Shown here piece by piece: positions 18,127-27,566 of a stretch of 64,000 nucleotides of DNA. A program made the translations under genes and the position numbers. How positions within the stretch are numbered: position 1 is the first letter of the stretch; each line of letters starts with the position of its first letter. The DNA is from Sulfitobacter noctilucae (GTDB lineage Bacteria; Pseudomonadota; Alphaproteobacteria; Rhodobacterales; Rhodobacteraceae): the NCBI RefSeq assembly GCF_000622365.1, contig NZ_JASC01000014.1:1426001-1490000 (forward strand), read 5' to 3'. Under the pieces are notes generated by a model. That model had not been told where the DNA came from. It searched no databases and was given only the letters and a program-made list of their open reading frames with translations.

Positions 18127-18827
18127 AGCCGGTATCCTCCAGATACGGTCAGCACTTCTCCGGTGATGCTGCCTGCCGCCTGTCCTGCCAGAAAGCGGAC
18201 CGCCTCTGCAATATCCTGCGCGGTGGCAAGACGCCCGAGCGCCGTCATTTCCACAAATATCTGTGTCAGTTCCGCGTCACGGGGCTCTTCGGCGATGTTG
18301 ACGGCACCGGGGGCAACCGCATTGACGCGTATGCCGCGCGGTCCCAGCTCCTTGGCCATCGCACGGGTCCACAGATCAAGTGCGGCCTTGCTCGCGCCAT
18401 AGATCGCGGCACCTTTGGGCGGCAGGATCGCATTCACAGAAGAGATGTTCACGATTGCGGCCCCCTCACCCAGATACGGCAGTGCAGCCGCCAAAATCCC
18501 GTGCGGTGCCAATACGTTCACATCCAGCATGGTACGCAGAATTTCCTGCGCGTAGTCCTCGGCGGCGGACATCCCGATGACGCCCGCGTTGTTCACGATG
18601 ACGTCCAGCCGTCCGAAACGCTCGATTACCGCCTCGACAACGCGCGCGGGGGCCTCAGGCTCTGACAGTTCGGCCGCAACGGCCAATGCGCCCTCGGGCA
18701 AGGCCTGCGGCGCGGTCCGGTTGTAGGTGATCGCCAGATCATAATCCCGCGCCAGATCCGCCGCAATGACGCGACCGATGCCGCGCGCACCGCCTGTTAC
18801 CAACGCCACTTTGCGGCCATCGGTCAT
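18123..18827 (-). CDS. Short-chain dehydrogenase/reductase (SDR)
   Basis: 234 residues with a classical SDR layout: NAD(P)-binding LVTGGARGIGRVIA at residues 9-22, NNAGVIG, the catalytic Ser region VNISSVNA, and YGASKAAL holding the Tyr-x3-Lys pair. The chain ends GSITGEVLTVSGGYRL, as in FabG-like reductases. It is packed between the fused ABC ATPase (gap of four bases) and argE (overlap of four bases), so a catabolic step in the same pathway is likely, but the substrate is not deducible. Confidence 0.88.
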   Translation of the reverse strand: MTDGRKVALVTGGARGIGRVIAADLARDYDLAITYNRTAPQALPEGALAVAAELSEPEAPARVVEAVIERFGRLDVIVNNAGVIGMSAAEDYAQEILRTMLDVNVLAPHGILAAALPYLGEGAAIVNISSVNAILPPKGAAIYGASKAALDLWTRAMAKELGPRGIRVNAVAPGAVNIAEEPRDAELTQIFVEMTALGRLATAQDIAEAVRFLAGQAAGSITGEVLTVSGGYRL

Positions 18828-18831
18828 GCGC

Positions 18832-20664
18832 TCAATACCCGCTGTCGGTGATCAACAAATGATGGCCGGGGTGCACTTCGACGTATTCGGAAGGCTCGGC
18901 GGTGTACCTTGCAGGGTGAATTGGGGAGGGGATCGGTTTGAAATTGAGATCCTTCTCGTCCTTGCGCTTGCGTGGGTCGGCGATGGGCACCGCCTTCATG
19001 AGCGCCTGCGTGTAACTGTGCAGAGGATTCTCGAACACCTGCTGGCGGCTGCCAATCTCGACGATCCGGCCCAGATACATCACACCGACCCGGTGGCTAA
19101 CCCGTTCGACCACCGCCATATCGTGGCTGATGAACAGATAGCTCAGGCCCATTTCCTCCTGCAATTCCATCATCAGGTTCAACACCTGCGCCTGTACCGA
19201 TACATCCAAAGCGCTGACCGCCTCGTCCGCGATGATCAGCTTGGGGTTCAGCGCAAGCGCCCGGGCAATCGCGACACGCTGGCGTTGACCGCCCGACAGC
19301 TCATGCGGGAAGCGGCGCATGAAACTGCGCGGCAATTCCACACGGTCAAACAGCATCTCGACGCGCTCGGTCACCGCCTTGCCCTTGAGCGTGCCGAAAT
19401 TATGGATCGGTTCGGCCACCTGATCGGCCAGCTGCATCTGCGGGTTGAGCGAGGCAAAGGGATCCTGGAAGATCATCTGCATATCGAGCCGCGCGGTGCG
19501 CAGATCGCGCTGGTTCAGCGCCATGATGTCCTTGCCGCCCAGGGCTATCTCGCCGCGCAACGGCTCCACCAGCCGCAGGATCGACCGGCCGGCGGTGGAT
19601 TTGCCACAGCCGCTCTCGCCCACAAGACTCAGCGTTTCGCCTTTGCGGATGTCAAAGGAGATGTCTTCGACTGCATGAACATTCGCCACAGTGCGGCGGA
19701 AAAAGCCGCCCTTGACCGCAAACCGCGTGGTCAGGTTGCGCACGCTTAGCAGGACTTCCTCCGCGCAGCGGATCGGTTTGATTTCCTGATCCTTCATCCC
19801 GAAAATCTTCATCTTTTCGGGGCATTCCTTTCCGGTCATTTCGCCCAGCTTGGGCACCGCCGCCAAAAGCGCCTTGGTATAGGCGTGCTGGGGATTCTCG
19901 AAAATCTCCTCGACCGTGCCCTCTTCGACCTTGTTGCCGCGGTACATCACCACAACGCGGTCGGCCATTTGTGCGACCACAGCCATGTCATGGGTGATGA
20001 ACATCACAGCCGTGCCGGTCTCGCGCTTCAACCGGTCCATCAGCGCCAGAATTTCTGCCTGAATGGTCACATCCAGTGCCGTTGTCGGCTCGTCCGCGAT
20101 CAGCAGACGCGGCTCGCAAGCCAGCGCCATCGCAATCACCACACGCTGGCGCATGCCGCCCGACAGTTCGTGGGGATACTGCTTTAGCCGCCGTTCCGGC
20201 TCGGGGATGCGCACCTGCGTCATCAACTCCAACGCCCGCTCTTCAGCGGCGCGTTTGCTCATGCCTTTGTGCAGGCGCAGGCCTTCGGTCAGCTGCTTGC
20301 CCACGGTGAAGACAGGGTTCAGCGCCGTCATCGGCTCCTGAAAGATCATCCCGATCTCGTTGCCCCGGATCCGGCGCATGTCAGCCGCACCGGTCTGGGC
20401 CAGATCAATCTGATCGCCGTTAGAGCGGTCAAAAAGCATCCGCCCGCCCGCAATTTCACCACCGCCGTATTCCACCAGGCGCATCAGCGACAGAGACGAC
20501 ACTGATTTACCAGACCCGGATTCGCCGACCACACAGACCGTTTCGCCTGGATTGATGTCAAAACTGACATCCTCGACTCCTACGACGGGGCCATCCTTGG
20601 TCTGGAATTCGACCCGAAGCCCTTGAATTTGCGCAATTGGTGCCGCGCTTGTCTGATCCAGCAT
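18832..20664 (-). CDS. Fused dipeptide/oligopeptide ABC transporter ATP-binding protein (DppD-DppF type)
   Basis: 610 residues holding two complete ABC domains in one chain. The first has Walker A GESGSGKS near residue 53, signature LSGGMRQRV and Walker [13 protein letters not shown]; the second repeats [17 protein letters not shown] and [12 protein letters not shown]. Each half carries the C-terminal oligopeptide-family extension (around [15 protein letters not shown] and [12 protein letters not shown]). It powers the transporter whose binding protein and permeases are divergently encoded from 20983. It is the first gene of the minus-strand catabolic operon. Confidence 0.93.
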   Translation of the reverse strand: MLDQTSAAPIAQIQGLRVEFQTKDGPVVGVEDVSFDINPGETVCVVGESGSGKSVSSLSLMRLVEYGGGEIAGGRMLFDRSNGDQIDLAQTGAADMRRIRGNEIGMIFQEPMTALNPVFTVGKQLTEGLRLHKGMSKRAAEERALELMTQVRIPEPERRLKQYPHELSGGMRQRVVIAMALACEPRLLIADEPTTALDVTIQAEILALMDRLKRETGTAVMFITHDMAVVAQMADRVVVMYRGNKVEEGTVEEIFENPQHAYTKALLAAVPKLGEMTGKECPEKMKIFGMKDQEIKPIRCAEEVLLSVRNLTTRFAVKGGFFRRTVANVHAVEDISFDIRKGETLSLVGESGCGKSTAGRSILRLVEPLRGEIALGGKDIMALNQRDLRTARLDMQMIFQDPFASLNPQMQLADQVAEPIHNFGTLKGKAVTERVEMLFDRVELPRSFMRRFPHELSGGQRQRVAIARALALNPKLIIADEAVSALDVSVQAQVLNLMMELQEEMGLSYLFISHDMAVVERVSHRVGVMYLGRIVEIGSRQQVFENPLHSYTQALMKAVPIADPRKRKDEKDLNFKPIPSPIHPARYTAEPSEYVEVHPGHHLLITDSGY

Positions 20665-20982
20665 TTTGTCCCCAGTATCTCGGCAGTCGCTTTTTTCAGC
20701 GGTGATCGCACAAAGCTACGGGGATTGCCGGAACAGGTCAAACACCACCCGACAATCTGCATGGTTTTTGTGCAAGTGCCATCTCTATGCTTGCAATTCC
20801 TGCAAAAACTGATGGTATTACGCCCATGCGCTCTGGGGGTGCGCGACGAACGAAGCATTTATACCTAACGTTTACGGCAGGTTACGATTCGTTCTTAAAG
20901 CACCTCCAGATCGATCATACCCGATGGGCTGAGACTGCCCCAAAACACAGCATCCCCAAAGGATGCCAACAAGGAGAGTACA
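20665..20982. promoter_or_regulatory. Divergent control region between the ABC ATPase operon and the binding-protein operon
   Basis: 318 bases with no convincing gene. It must hold both promoters. It is visibly more AT-rich than its flanks. TTGCA (20791-20795) and TGCAA (20801-20805) form a short inverted repeat that could be an operator. A strong AAGGAG ribosome site lies just before the plus-strand ATG at 20983. Confidence 0.55.
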
Positions 20983-22704
20983 ATGAAACTGAGAACCCTT
21001 TTGATGGGTGCGATTGCGACGACGGCTTTTGCCCCGTTGGCTATGGCTGACGGCCATTCCGGCGAGCGCGGTCGCGATGGCGAGGTCAAGATCATCTATT
21101 GGCAAGCGCCTTCGATCATGAATCCCTATCTGTCCGGTGGTACGAAAGATCTCGAAGCCGCGTCCCTCGTTCTGGAACCGATGGGCCGCTATGACGAGAC
21201 CGGCGCATTGGTGCCCTACCTCGCAGCCGAGATCCCCACGGTCGAAAACGGTGGCGTATCCGAAGATCTGACCTCCATCACATGGAAGATCGCAGACGGC
21301 ATGCAGTGGTCTGACGGCTCGCCCCTAACCTCTGCCGACCTTGTCTTTACAGCTGAGTATTGCATGCACCCCGAAGGGGGCTGTGCACAGGCGTCCAAGT
21401 TTGATGGCGTGTCGAATGTCGAAGCGGTCGACGACATGACCGTCAAGGTGACCTTCTCCGAAGCGAAGCCAAACCCCTACGGTCCTTTCATGGGCGCGCA
21501 GTCACCGATCCTGCAAAAGGCGCAGTTCGCCGAGTGCCTCGGTGCCAAGGCCCCCGAGTGTACCGAAGCCAACTTCAATCCCATCGGAACGGGCCCGTTC
21601 ACTGTCACTGAATTCCGTCCAAACGACGTGATCACGATGGCTGCGAATGACAACTTCCGTGACCCAAGCAAACCTGCTTTTGCCACGCTGACCTTCAAAG
21701 GCGGCGGTGACGCGGTTGCAGCGGGTCGTGCGGTTATGGAAACAGGCGAATACGACTACGCCTGGAACATGCAGCTTGCACCTGACGTTCTGGCCAAAAT
21801 GGCCGAAGCAGGCAAAGGCAAACCGATTTCTGCCTTTGGTACCCTGGTCGAGCGGATCGAGATGAACATGACCGATCCATCCCCAGACCTGCCCGAAGGC
21901 GAGCGGTCCACCGTGGCGCATCCACACCCGATCCTATCGGACTTCAAAGTGCGCAAGGCGCTTTCTATGGCGATCGACCGCGAACTGCTGGTCGAAGTGG
22001 GTTATGGTCAGGCCGGTCGCGCAACCTGTAATCTGGTCCCTGCGCCTGCCCTCTATGCATCCGACAACACAGAATGCCTGACGCAGGACATCGACGGTGC
22101 CAAGGCTCTGCTTGAAGAAGCGGGCTGGACCGATACCGATGGTGACGGCGTGCGCGACAAGGACGGCAAGAAACTGTCCTTGTTGTACCAGACATCCACA
22201 AACGCCGTGCGTCAGGACTTCCAGGCCCTGATCAAGGATTGGTGGAGCCAGATCGGTGTTGAAACCGAGCTGCGCAACCTCGATGCGTCTGTGTTCTTTG
22301 GTGGTGACCCGGGCTCCCCCGACACCTTCCAGAAGTTCTATGCGGACGTTGAAATGTACGCGAACAACTTCGACGGCACAGACCCACAGGCCTATCTGTC
22401 GGCCTACCGTTGCGGCAACCAGCCACGGCCCGAAAGCCAGTGGCAGGGTGAAAACATCAACCGTTTCTGCGACGAAGAGTACGACAGCTTGCTGGACGAG
22501 TTGTCCCGCACAGGTGAGCTCGACAAGCGCGGCGAAATCGCCAAGCGTCTGAACGAGATCATCACCAAGGACACGATGACCATCGTGCCACTGGTTGACC
22601 GTGGTCGCGTCTCGGCAGCGTCCAACACTCTGGGTGGTGTCATTTTGAACACCTGGGACTCCGAGCTTTGGAACGTGGCCGACTGGTACCGTATGAAAGA
22701 ATAA
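20983..22704 (+). CDS. Peptide ABC transporter substrate-binding protein (SBP family 5)
   Basis: 573 residues. The first 22 residues form a Sec signal peptide (MKLRTLLMGAIATTAFAPLAMA), so the product is periplasmic. Family 5 landmarks include YLAAEIPTVENGGVSEDLTSI-type and WKIADGMQWSDGSPLTSADLVFT segments, ending with NVADWYRMKE. A very good Shine-Dalgarno (AAGGAG) precedes the start, as expected for a highly expressed binding protein. It delivers peptides to the permeases encoded next; the ATPase is divergent. Confidence 0.93.
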   Translation: MKLRTLLMGAIATTAFAPLAMADGHSGERGRDGEVKIIYWQAPSIMNPYLSGGTKDLEAASLVLEPMGRYDETGALVPYLAAEIPTVENGGVSEDLTSITWKIADGMQWSDGSPLTSADLVFTAEYCMHPEGGCAQASKFDGVSNVEAVDDMTVKVTFSEAKPNPYGPFMGAQSPILQKAQFAECLGAKAPECTEANFNPIGTGPFTVTEFRPNDVITMAANDNFRDPSKPAFATLTFKGGGDAVAAGRAVMETGEYDYAWNMQLAPDVLAKMAEAGKGKPISAFGTLVERIEMNMTDPSPDLPEGERSTVAHPHPILSDFKVRKALSMAIDRELLVEVGYGQAGRATCNLVPAPALYASDNTECLTQDIDGAKALLEEAGWTDTDGDGVRDKDGKKLSLLYQTSTNAVRQDFQALIKDWWSQIGVETELRNLDASVFFGGDPGSPDTFQKFYADVEMYANNFDGTDPQAYLSAYRCGNQPRPESQWQGENINRFCDEEYDSLLDELSRTGELDKRGEIAKRLNEIITKDTMTIVPLVDRGRVSAASNTLGGVILNTWDSELWNVADWYRMKE

Positions 22705-22711
22705 CCGGCTT

Positions 22712-22769
22712 CGGGCGGGGTTTACCTCCGCCCGATCCGTCCTGTAGGGCGGGGAAACTGCGCCCTACA
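22712..22769 (+). terminator. Two consecutive stem-loops between binding protein and permease genes
   Basis: Stem 1 pairs CGGGCGG (22712-22718) with CCGCCCG (22728-22734). Stem 2 pairs TGTAGGGCG (22743-22751) with CGCCCTACA (22761-22769) around an 11-base or smaller loop. Neither is followed by a long T tract, so they more likely protect the upstream mRNA or attenuate read-through than fully terminate it. This is a common way to express the binding protein above its permeases. Confidence 0.65.
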
Positions 22770-22812
22770 TTCTTTACCGATTCAGACTGCTTAACAAAGG
22801 CGATGGCCACCT

Positions 22813-23850
22813 ATGCTGACCTTCACGTTCCGCCGCTTGATCCTGTCAATTCCGACGCTTTTGTTCATCAGTTTCATCATCTTCGGCCTGTTGCAACTGG
22901 CCCCCGGCGATCCGATGGCGCAGGTGCCCCTGACAGTACCGCCCGAAGTGAAACAAAAGATGCGCGAGGCGCTTGGCCTCGGGGCACCCTGGTATGTGCA
23001 ATACTACAAATGGCTGATCCAGTTCTTCTGGATCGAACCCAAAATCTTCATTGATTACCTGACCAACACCAGCTTCCTGCTGGGCTGGCTCCCCGACACA
23101 TCGCTCTATAACGGAGAATTGCGTGTTCTATCCTGGCAGACCCGTTCGCCGGTAATGGACATCGTGATGCAGCGCATGCCACAGACGCTTTGGGTTGTCG
23201 GTCTCAGCTATGTCGTCGGCATCGTGATCGCCATTCCCATCGGAATTTATTCGGCCTACCGGCATTATTCGGTCTTTGATCAGGCGGGTACCTTCGTCAC
23301 GATGATCGGCTTCTCGATCCCGCCATTCTTTACCGGCCCCCTCCTCATCGTCATCTTCTCGGTCTATCTGGGCTGGTTGCCCTCGATCTATGACACCACC
23401 CATGTGGTAACAGATTGGGAAAGCTTCAAAGTGCAGTTCTTCCAGATGATCATGCCCGTCATGGTGCTGGCCTTGCAGACCACCGCACAGATCAGCCGCT
23501 ATATGCGCGGTGCCATGCTGGATAACCTCAACCAGGACTATGTGCGCACCGCCCGCGCCAAGGGCTTGCGCGAGGGCGTGGTCGTCCTGGTCCATGTCCT
23601 GCGCAACTCCATGATCCCGGTGGTCACAGTGATCGCGCTTGGGATGCCTGCGATCTTTGGCGGGGCGATCATCACCGAGAATGTCTTCAAGGTGAACGGT
23701 ATTGGCCAACTGCTGTTGACCGCCCTCTTTGCAAATGACCTGCCGATGGTGATGACGCTGACATTCATCTTTGCCATTCTCATCGTGCTCTTCAACCTGA
23801 TTGCCGATGTCCTCTACGGGCTGCTTGACCCAAGGATCCGCTATGACTGA
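22813..23850 (+). CDS. Peptide ABC transporter permease, DppB type
   Basis: 345 residues with about six membrane helices beginning with RRLILSIPTLLFISFIIFGLL. The binding-protein-dependent transport EAA loop is readable as RTARAKGLREGVVVLVHVLRN, and the chain ends NLIADVLYGLLDPRIRYD as in DppB/OppB proteins. It pairs with the permease encoded next, whose start lies inside its last codons (eight-base overlap). Confidence 0.93.
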   Translation: MLTFTFRRLILSIPTLLFISFIIFGLLQLAPGDPMAQVPLTVPPEVKQKMREALGLGAPWYVQYYKWLIQFFWIEPKIFIDYLTNTSFLLGWLPDTSLYNGELRVLSWQTRSPVMDIVMQRMPQTLWVVGLSYVVGIVIAIPIGIYSAYRHYSVFDQAGTFVTMIGFSIPPFFTGPLLIVIFSVYLGWLPSIYDTTHVVTDWESFKVQFFQMIMPVMVLALQTTAQISRYMRGAMLDNLNQDYVRTARAKGLREGVVVLVHVLRNSMIPVVTVIALGMPAIFGGAIITENVFKVNGIGQLLLTALFANDLPMVMTLTFIFAILIVLFNLIADVLYGLLDPRIRYD

Positions 23851-24841
23851 ACAAGCCATTCCCGCGTCCCCCGTCGAGGCCGACATCGAAGTCTTCGGTG
23901 CGCTTACCGACAAGGAACCGCAAAAGCCGCCGCGCAGCCAGTGGAAGGACGTTTGGGACCAGTTCCGCAAGCACAAGGGTGCTGTGTTCGGTGGTGGTTT
24001 CCTGATTTTCATCACACTGGGCGTCATTTTTGGGCCATGGCTTTGGGACATTGATCCAAAGACCCTCGACATCCGGAACAAGAACTGGCGACCGGTCTAT
24101 ACGCTGCTATGGGATGATACCGCCAAAGCAGGCTGGCTGCATCCGTTCGGCACCGACCAGTTGGGCCGTGATATTCTGGCCCAAATGATAGCGGGCGGCC
24201 GTGTGTCCATGGCCGTAGGCTGGCTTGCCATGGGTCTGGCGCTGCTGATCGGCACCGCCATCGGCGTGCTCTCGGGCTATTTCAAGCGGCTCGACTTTCT
24301 GTTGATGCGCTTTACGGATCTGGTGCTGTCGTTGCCAATTTTGCCGCTGACACTTCTGGCTGTGACCCTGTTCCGCCAGCCGCTCAACTCGCGCTTTGGC
24401 CCCGAAGGCGGCATGTTTATCCTGATTGTCGGCATCATCGGCCTGACCTCGTGGATGCAAACCGCCCGGATTGTGCGAGGTGATATTCTGGCGCTCAAAG
24501 AGCGTGAGTTCATCCTTGCGGCCCGCTCCATCGGGACAAAGTCGGGCAAGATCATCCGGCGTCACCTGCTGCCCAACGTCATCTCCCCCATCATGGTGTC
24601 GGCCACGCTTGGTTTGGCGACAGCCATCATCACCGAAAGCGCGCTCAGTTTCCTTGGTGTGGGGTTCCCGTCTGACTATCCGACATGGGGTAAACTGCTG
24701 GCCGATGCGGTGCAGCGGATGCAGGATTACCCCGAACGTGTGCTCCTTCCCGGCATCGCCATCTCGCTCACCGTGTTGAGCGTGAATTACCTTGGCGACG
24801 GTTTGCGCGACGCGCTCGATCCGCGCATTCGCGGCAGATAA
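23843..24841 (+). CDS. Peptide ABC transporter permease, DppC type
   Basis: The start is the ATG at 23843 (MTEQAIPASPVEADIE), 332 residues, overlapping the DppB-type stop by eight bases. It has the N-terminal OppC_N region (FRKHKGAVFGGGFLIFITLG), a TDQLGRDILAQMIAGGR motif and an EAA loop (LAARSIGTKSGKIIRRHLLPN). The end NYLGDGLRDALDPRIRGR is typical of DppC. It forms the inner-membrane pore with the previous permease. Confidence 0.92.
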   Translation: MTEQAIPASPVEADIEVFGALTDKEPQKPPRSQWKDVWDQFRKHKGAVFGGGFLIFITLGVIFGPWLWDIDPKTLDIRNKNWRPVYTLLWDDTAKAGWLHPFGTDQLGRDILAQMIAGGRVSMAVGWLAMGLALLIGTAIGVLSGYFKRLDFLLMRFTDLVLSLPILPLTLLAVTLFRQPLNSRFGPEGGMFILIVGIIGLTSWMQTARIVRGDILALKEREFILAARSIGTKSGKIIRRHLLPNVISPIMVSATLGLATAIITESALSFLGVGFPSDYPTWGKLLADAVQRMQDYPERVLLPGIAISLTVLSVNYLGDGLRDALDPRIRGR

Positions 24842-24845
24842 GGCT

Positions 24846-24873
24846 CTAGGGGTAGGCAGATGGCTTACCCTAG
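24846..24873 (+). terminator. Stem-loop after the permease gene
   Basis: CTAGGGGTAGGC (from 24846) pairs with GCTTACCCTAG (to 24873) with small mismatches, starting four bases after the permease stop. The T tract is absent, so efficiency is uncertain. Confidence 0.5.
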
Positions 24874-25076
24874 GGCAAATAAGGATCGACGCCTCGTTCT
24901 TCAGGGCGGAGAAGGTCGTGTGTTTCACTGGCGGGAAGGCATTGGAACACTTGTCCGGAAAAACTCGCCTGGAAAGAACGATATCCCGCTTGCAACCGGT
25001 CGACACCTGCGTTTGCCCCTTGATCAGCCCCCTACACCGCTCCAGATGAGAAATACGTTCTGCAAGGAGACGGATT

Positions 25077-26150
25077 ATGTACGAGACCTTCGGTTTTGAA
25101 AATCTGACCGCACCACAAGCCGCTGTCTATTTCGCATTGGCCATCGGTGTCGTTTTTGGCGTGCTGGCGCAGGTCACCAAATTCTGTTTCCGACGCGCTC
25201 TTGTTGGCGAAGATCGCCGTGCGGCTGCCGGTGTCTGGTTCACCGCGTTGGCCGTGGCCGTGGTCGGCACACAGGCTGCTGTTGCTGCAGAGCTGATCAC
25301 ATTTGCAGATCACCGCTTTATGATCTCTGACCTGCCTGTACTCGCCATCGCGGTCGGTGGTCTTCTGTTTGGTGCCGGCATGGTGCTGACCCGTGGCTGT
25401 ATTTCTCGTCTGACTGTCCTGACCGGATCGGGCAATTTGCGGGCGGCTGTCGTCGTCCTGATCTTTGCAGTGGTGGCGCATATGACCTTAAAGGGTCTGC
25501 TGGCCCCCGTTCGTACTGCACTGGGGTCTGTCACCGTTGATCTGGGCGAGAACATCTCACTGGCGGCCCTGCCCGGCGGCGCGCTGCTTTGTACCGCTGT
25601 CATCGCCCTTGCCGCTTTGGCCATCGCCTATCGGTCTGGCAACAGCATCTGGATGTTGGGTCTTGCCGCTGCGATTGGACTGCTGGCGCCGCTGGCATGG
25701 GTCGGCACCGGCTATATCCTTTACGACGACTTTGATCCTGTTGCGATGGAAAGCCTGTCGTTTACCTCTCCGGCTGCGGACACTTTGTTCTGGAGCATTG
25801 CCAGCACCTCGATCTCGCCCGGCTTCGGCAGCGGTCTGTTGGGCGGAGTGATTGTGGGCGCGCTGGCGGCCAGCCTGATCTTTGGCGGCTTCACATGGCA
25901 AAGCTTCTCTTCCCCGCGCGAAATGGGCCGTTACGCTTCCGGCGCGGTTCTGATGGGAGTGGGCGGTGTACTGGCAGGCGGTTGTACCTTGGGCGCAGGC
26001 CTGTCGGGCGTGCCGACCCTCTCGGTTGCAGCCTTGCTGGCCATTGTGATGATCGCCGTGGGGGCCAAGGTGACCCATGCGCTGCTTAGCCAAGGTGCTT
26101 CTTCAGACTCCGCCCCATCGCCCACACGCCACCCACTACCGGCAGAGTAA
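25077..26150 (+). CDS. YeeE/YedE (TsuA-like) thiosulfate/sulfur-compound transporter
   Basis: 357 residues with about nine hydrophobic helices. The conserved cysteine motifs of the family are seen: TKFCFRRAL near residue 38, LTRGCISRLTVL and GGCTLGAGLSGVPTLS. These cysteines relay thiosulfate or sulfide through the membrane in YeeE homologues. AAGGAGACGG before the ATG is a good ribosome site. Its last 65 bases overlap the end of the convergent DUF3422 gene. A partner TusA-like protein is not encoded adjacent. Confidence 0.88.
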   Translation: MYETFGFENLTAPQAAVYFALAIGVVFGVLAQVTKFCFRRALVGEDRRAAAGVWFTALAVAVVGTQAAVAAELITFADHRFMISDLPVLAIAVGGLLFGAGMVLTRGCISRLTVLTGSGNLRAAVVVLIFAVVAHMTLKGLLAPVRTALGSVTVDLGENISLAALPGGALLCTAVIALAALAIAYRSGNSIWMLGLAAAIGLLAPLAWVGTGYILYDDFDPVAMESLSFTSPAADTLFWSIASTSISPGFGSGLLGGVIVGALAASLIFGGFTWQSFSSPREMGRYASGAVLMGVGGVLAGGCTLGAGLSGVPTLSVAALLAIVMIAVGAKVTHALLSQGASSDSAPSPTRHPLPAE

Positions 26151-27369
26151 CCAAAGCCAGCATAGTGCCTTTGTTCACCGCAAAGGCCTCTGCCACCGGA
26201 TAGAGCAGATATCCCGCGAGCGAGACCGCGTAATAGCTGATCGCGACAACCGACAGTCCTTCCACCGTTTTCTGCAGACGCAGCTGAAGATCAGCGCGTT
26301 TGTCCATGCTGGCAAGTATATCCTGATTTTGGGCCGAGCGTTCTACGTCTACCCTCGTACGCAGCAACTCCGACGCCCGGATCGCCCGTGCCGACAAGGT
26401 TTGTAGGCGGGTGCCGCTGGATTCGACCGTGCGCATCGCAGGCTCGTATCGGCGCATCATAAATTCGGCAAAACCCTGACGGCTGATAAACCGCTCCTCG
26501 CGCAGCGCCTCGATCCGCTGGTTGACGATGGCGCGATACGCCCCCGTTGCCCCGAACCGGAAGGCGGTTTTTACCGCAAGTGTTTCCAGTTCCACCGAGA
26601 TGTCCAAGAGAGCATGCAGCGTATCTTCGGCTTTGGCCGCAGACCCGCGCATCTGCACCATCAGCTCTTCAAGCTTGGCATCCAGATCATTCAATTGTGG
26701 TGCCATCCAGCGCACCATCGAGAACCCCAGCATGGAAGCACATTTATAGGTTTCGATCTCGCACAGACGTTGCACGATCCGGCCTGTGCGCCGGTCGCCT
26801 GTCTTGGAATCCTTGAAAATCGCGATTCGCAAATGGCCCGCTGAATCGATCCGGAAGTCGGACGCAATAACCGCCGCGTCGTCCAGTACGGAGGCCACTG
26901 CGAGGCTTTCGGGTACAAACCAATCCGACAGCTTCGCTTCGATCACGGCATCATCCTGCGGACGCGGTATGAGCCGGAGTAGCGCCGAGGTGATCCGCCC
27001 ACCTGGCGCATCCTCCAGCCAATAGTCCGGAAAGACGTCGAACTCTGACGGATCAAAGGCGCGTTCGCTTAGGTCGTCGCGGAACACGGTGTAGGTTACC
27101 AGCTCCGTATGCTGTTCCCACTTAAGCCAGTATTTCCCCATCTCGCCGTAGTAGTGCGTGGCACTGGGATCGGGCCGTGGGCCCCCGTAGTGATCCAGTA
27201 GCGCACTCAAATGGGCCAGATCAGCAGACTTGTCGCGATTGGCCGCATCATCAGGTTGTTTGATCGCCAGAAATACGGCTGTCGAGGGCGCTTTGAGTGA
27301 CGGGAACGGCCGCGCGTGCAGCTCGCCTGTCAGCGCGTAGCGTTGCGGATAGTCTTTGATTGGAGCCAT
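26086..27369 (-). CDS. DUF3422 family membrane protein
   Basis: 427 residues. The N-terminal segment YALTGELHARPFPSLKAP and HYYGEMGKYWLKWEQHTEL are characteristic of DUF3422. A long predicted coiled-coil region (about residues 250-375) precedes two C-terminal membrane helices (VVAISYYAVSLAGYLLYPVA and MLALVTLPVVGGVWAMG). The architecture suggests an inner-membrane protein with a large cytoplasmic head; the function is unknown. The end overlaps the YeeE/YedE-like gene by 65 bases on the other strand. Confidence 0.88.
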   Translation of the reverse strand: MAPIKDYPQRYALTGELHARPFPSLKAPSTAVFLAIKQPDDAANRDKSADLAHLSALLDHYGGPRPDPSATHYYGEMGKYWLKWEQHTELVTYTVFRDDLSERAFDPSEFDVFPDYWLEDAPGGRITSALLRLIPRPQDDAVIEAKLSDWFVPESLAVASVLDDAAVIASDFRIDSAGHLRIAIFKDSKTGDRRTGRIVQRLCEIETYKCASMLGFSMVRWMAPQLNDLDAKLEELMVQMRGSAAKAEDTLHALLDISVELETLAVKTAFRFGATGAYRAIVNQRIEALREERFISRQGFAEFMMRRYEPAMRTVESSGTRLQTLSARAIRASELLRTRVDVERSAQNQDILASMDKRADLQLRLQKTVEGLSVVAISYYAVSLAGYLLYPVAEAFAVNKGTMLALVTLPVVGGVWAMGRSLKKHLG

Positions 27370-27566
27370 CTTTGGTTCTGCCTTGCCTTGGTCATGCTCC
27401 TATACATAGCGGTTCTGCGCCAATCAAAACAGAGAAAATATATACTTATCAAATAGTTGAGTGTGTACCTTGGTATACCGCGCTGGTCCAAACCGCCGCT
27501 GTCACTGGTAAATTGCATTCCGGGGGCTACCTCACGCCAGCACTTCATTCAGCCAAAGGTCACACC

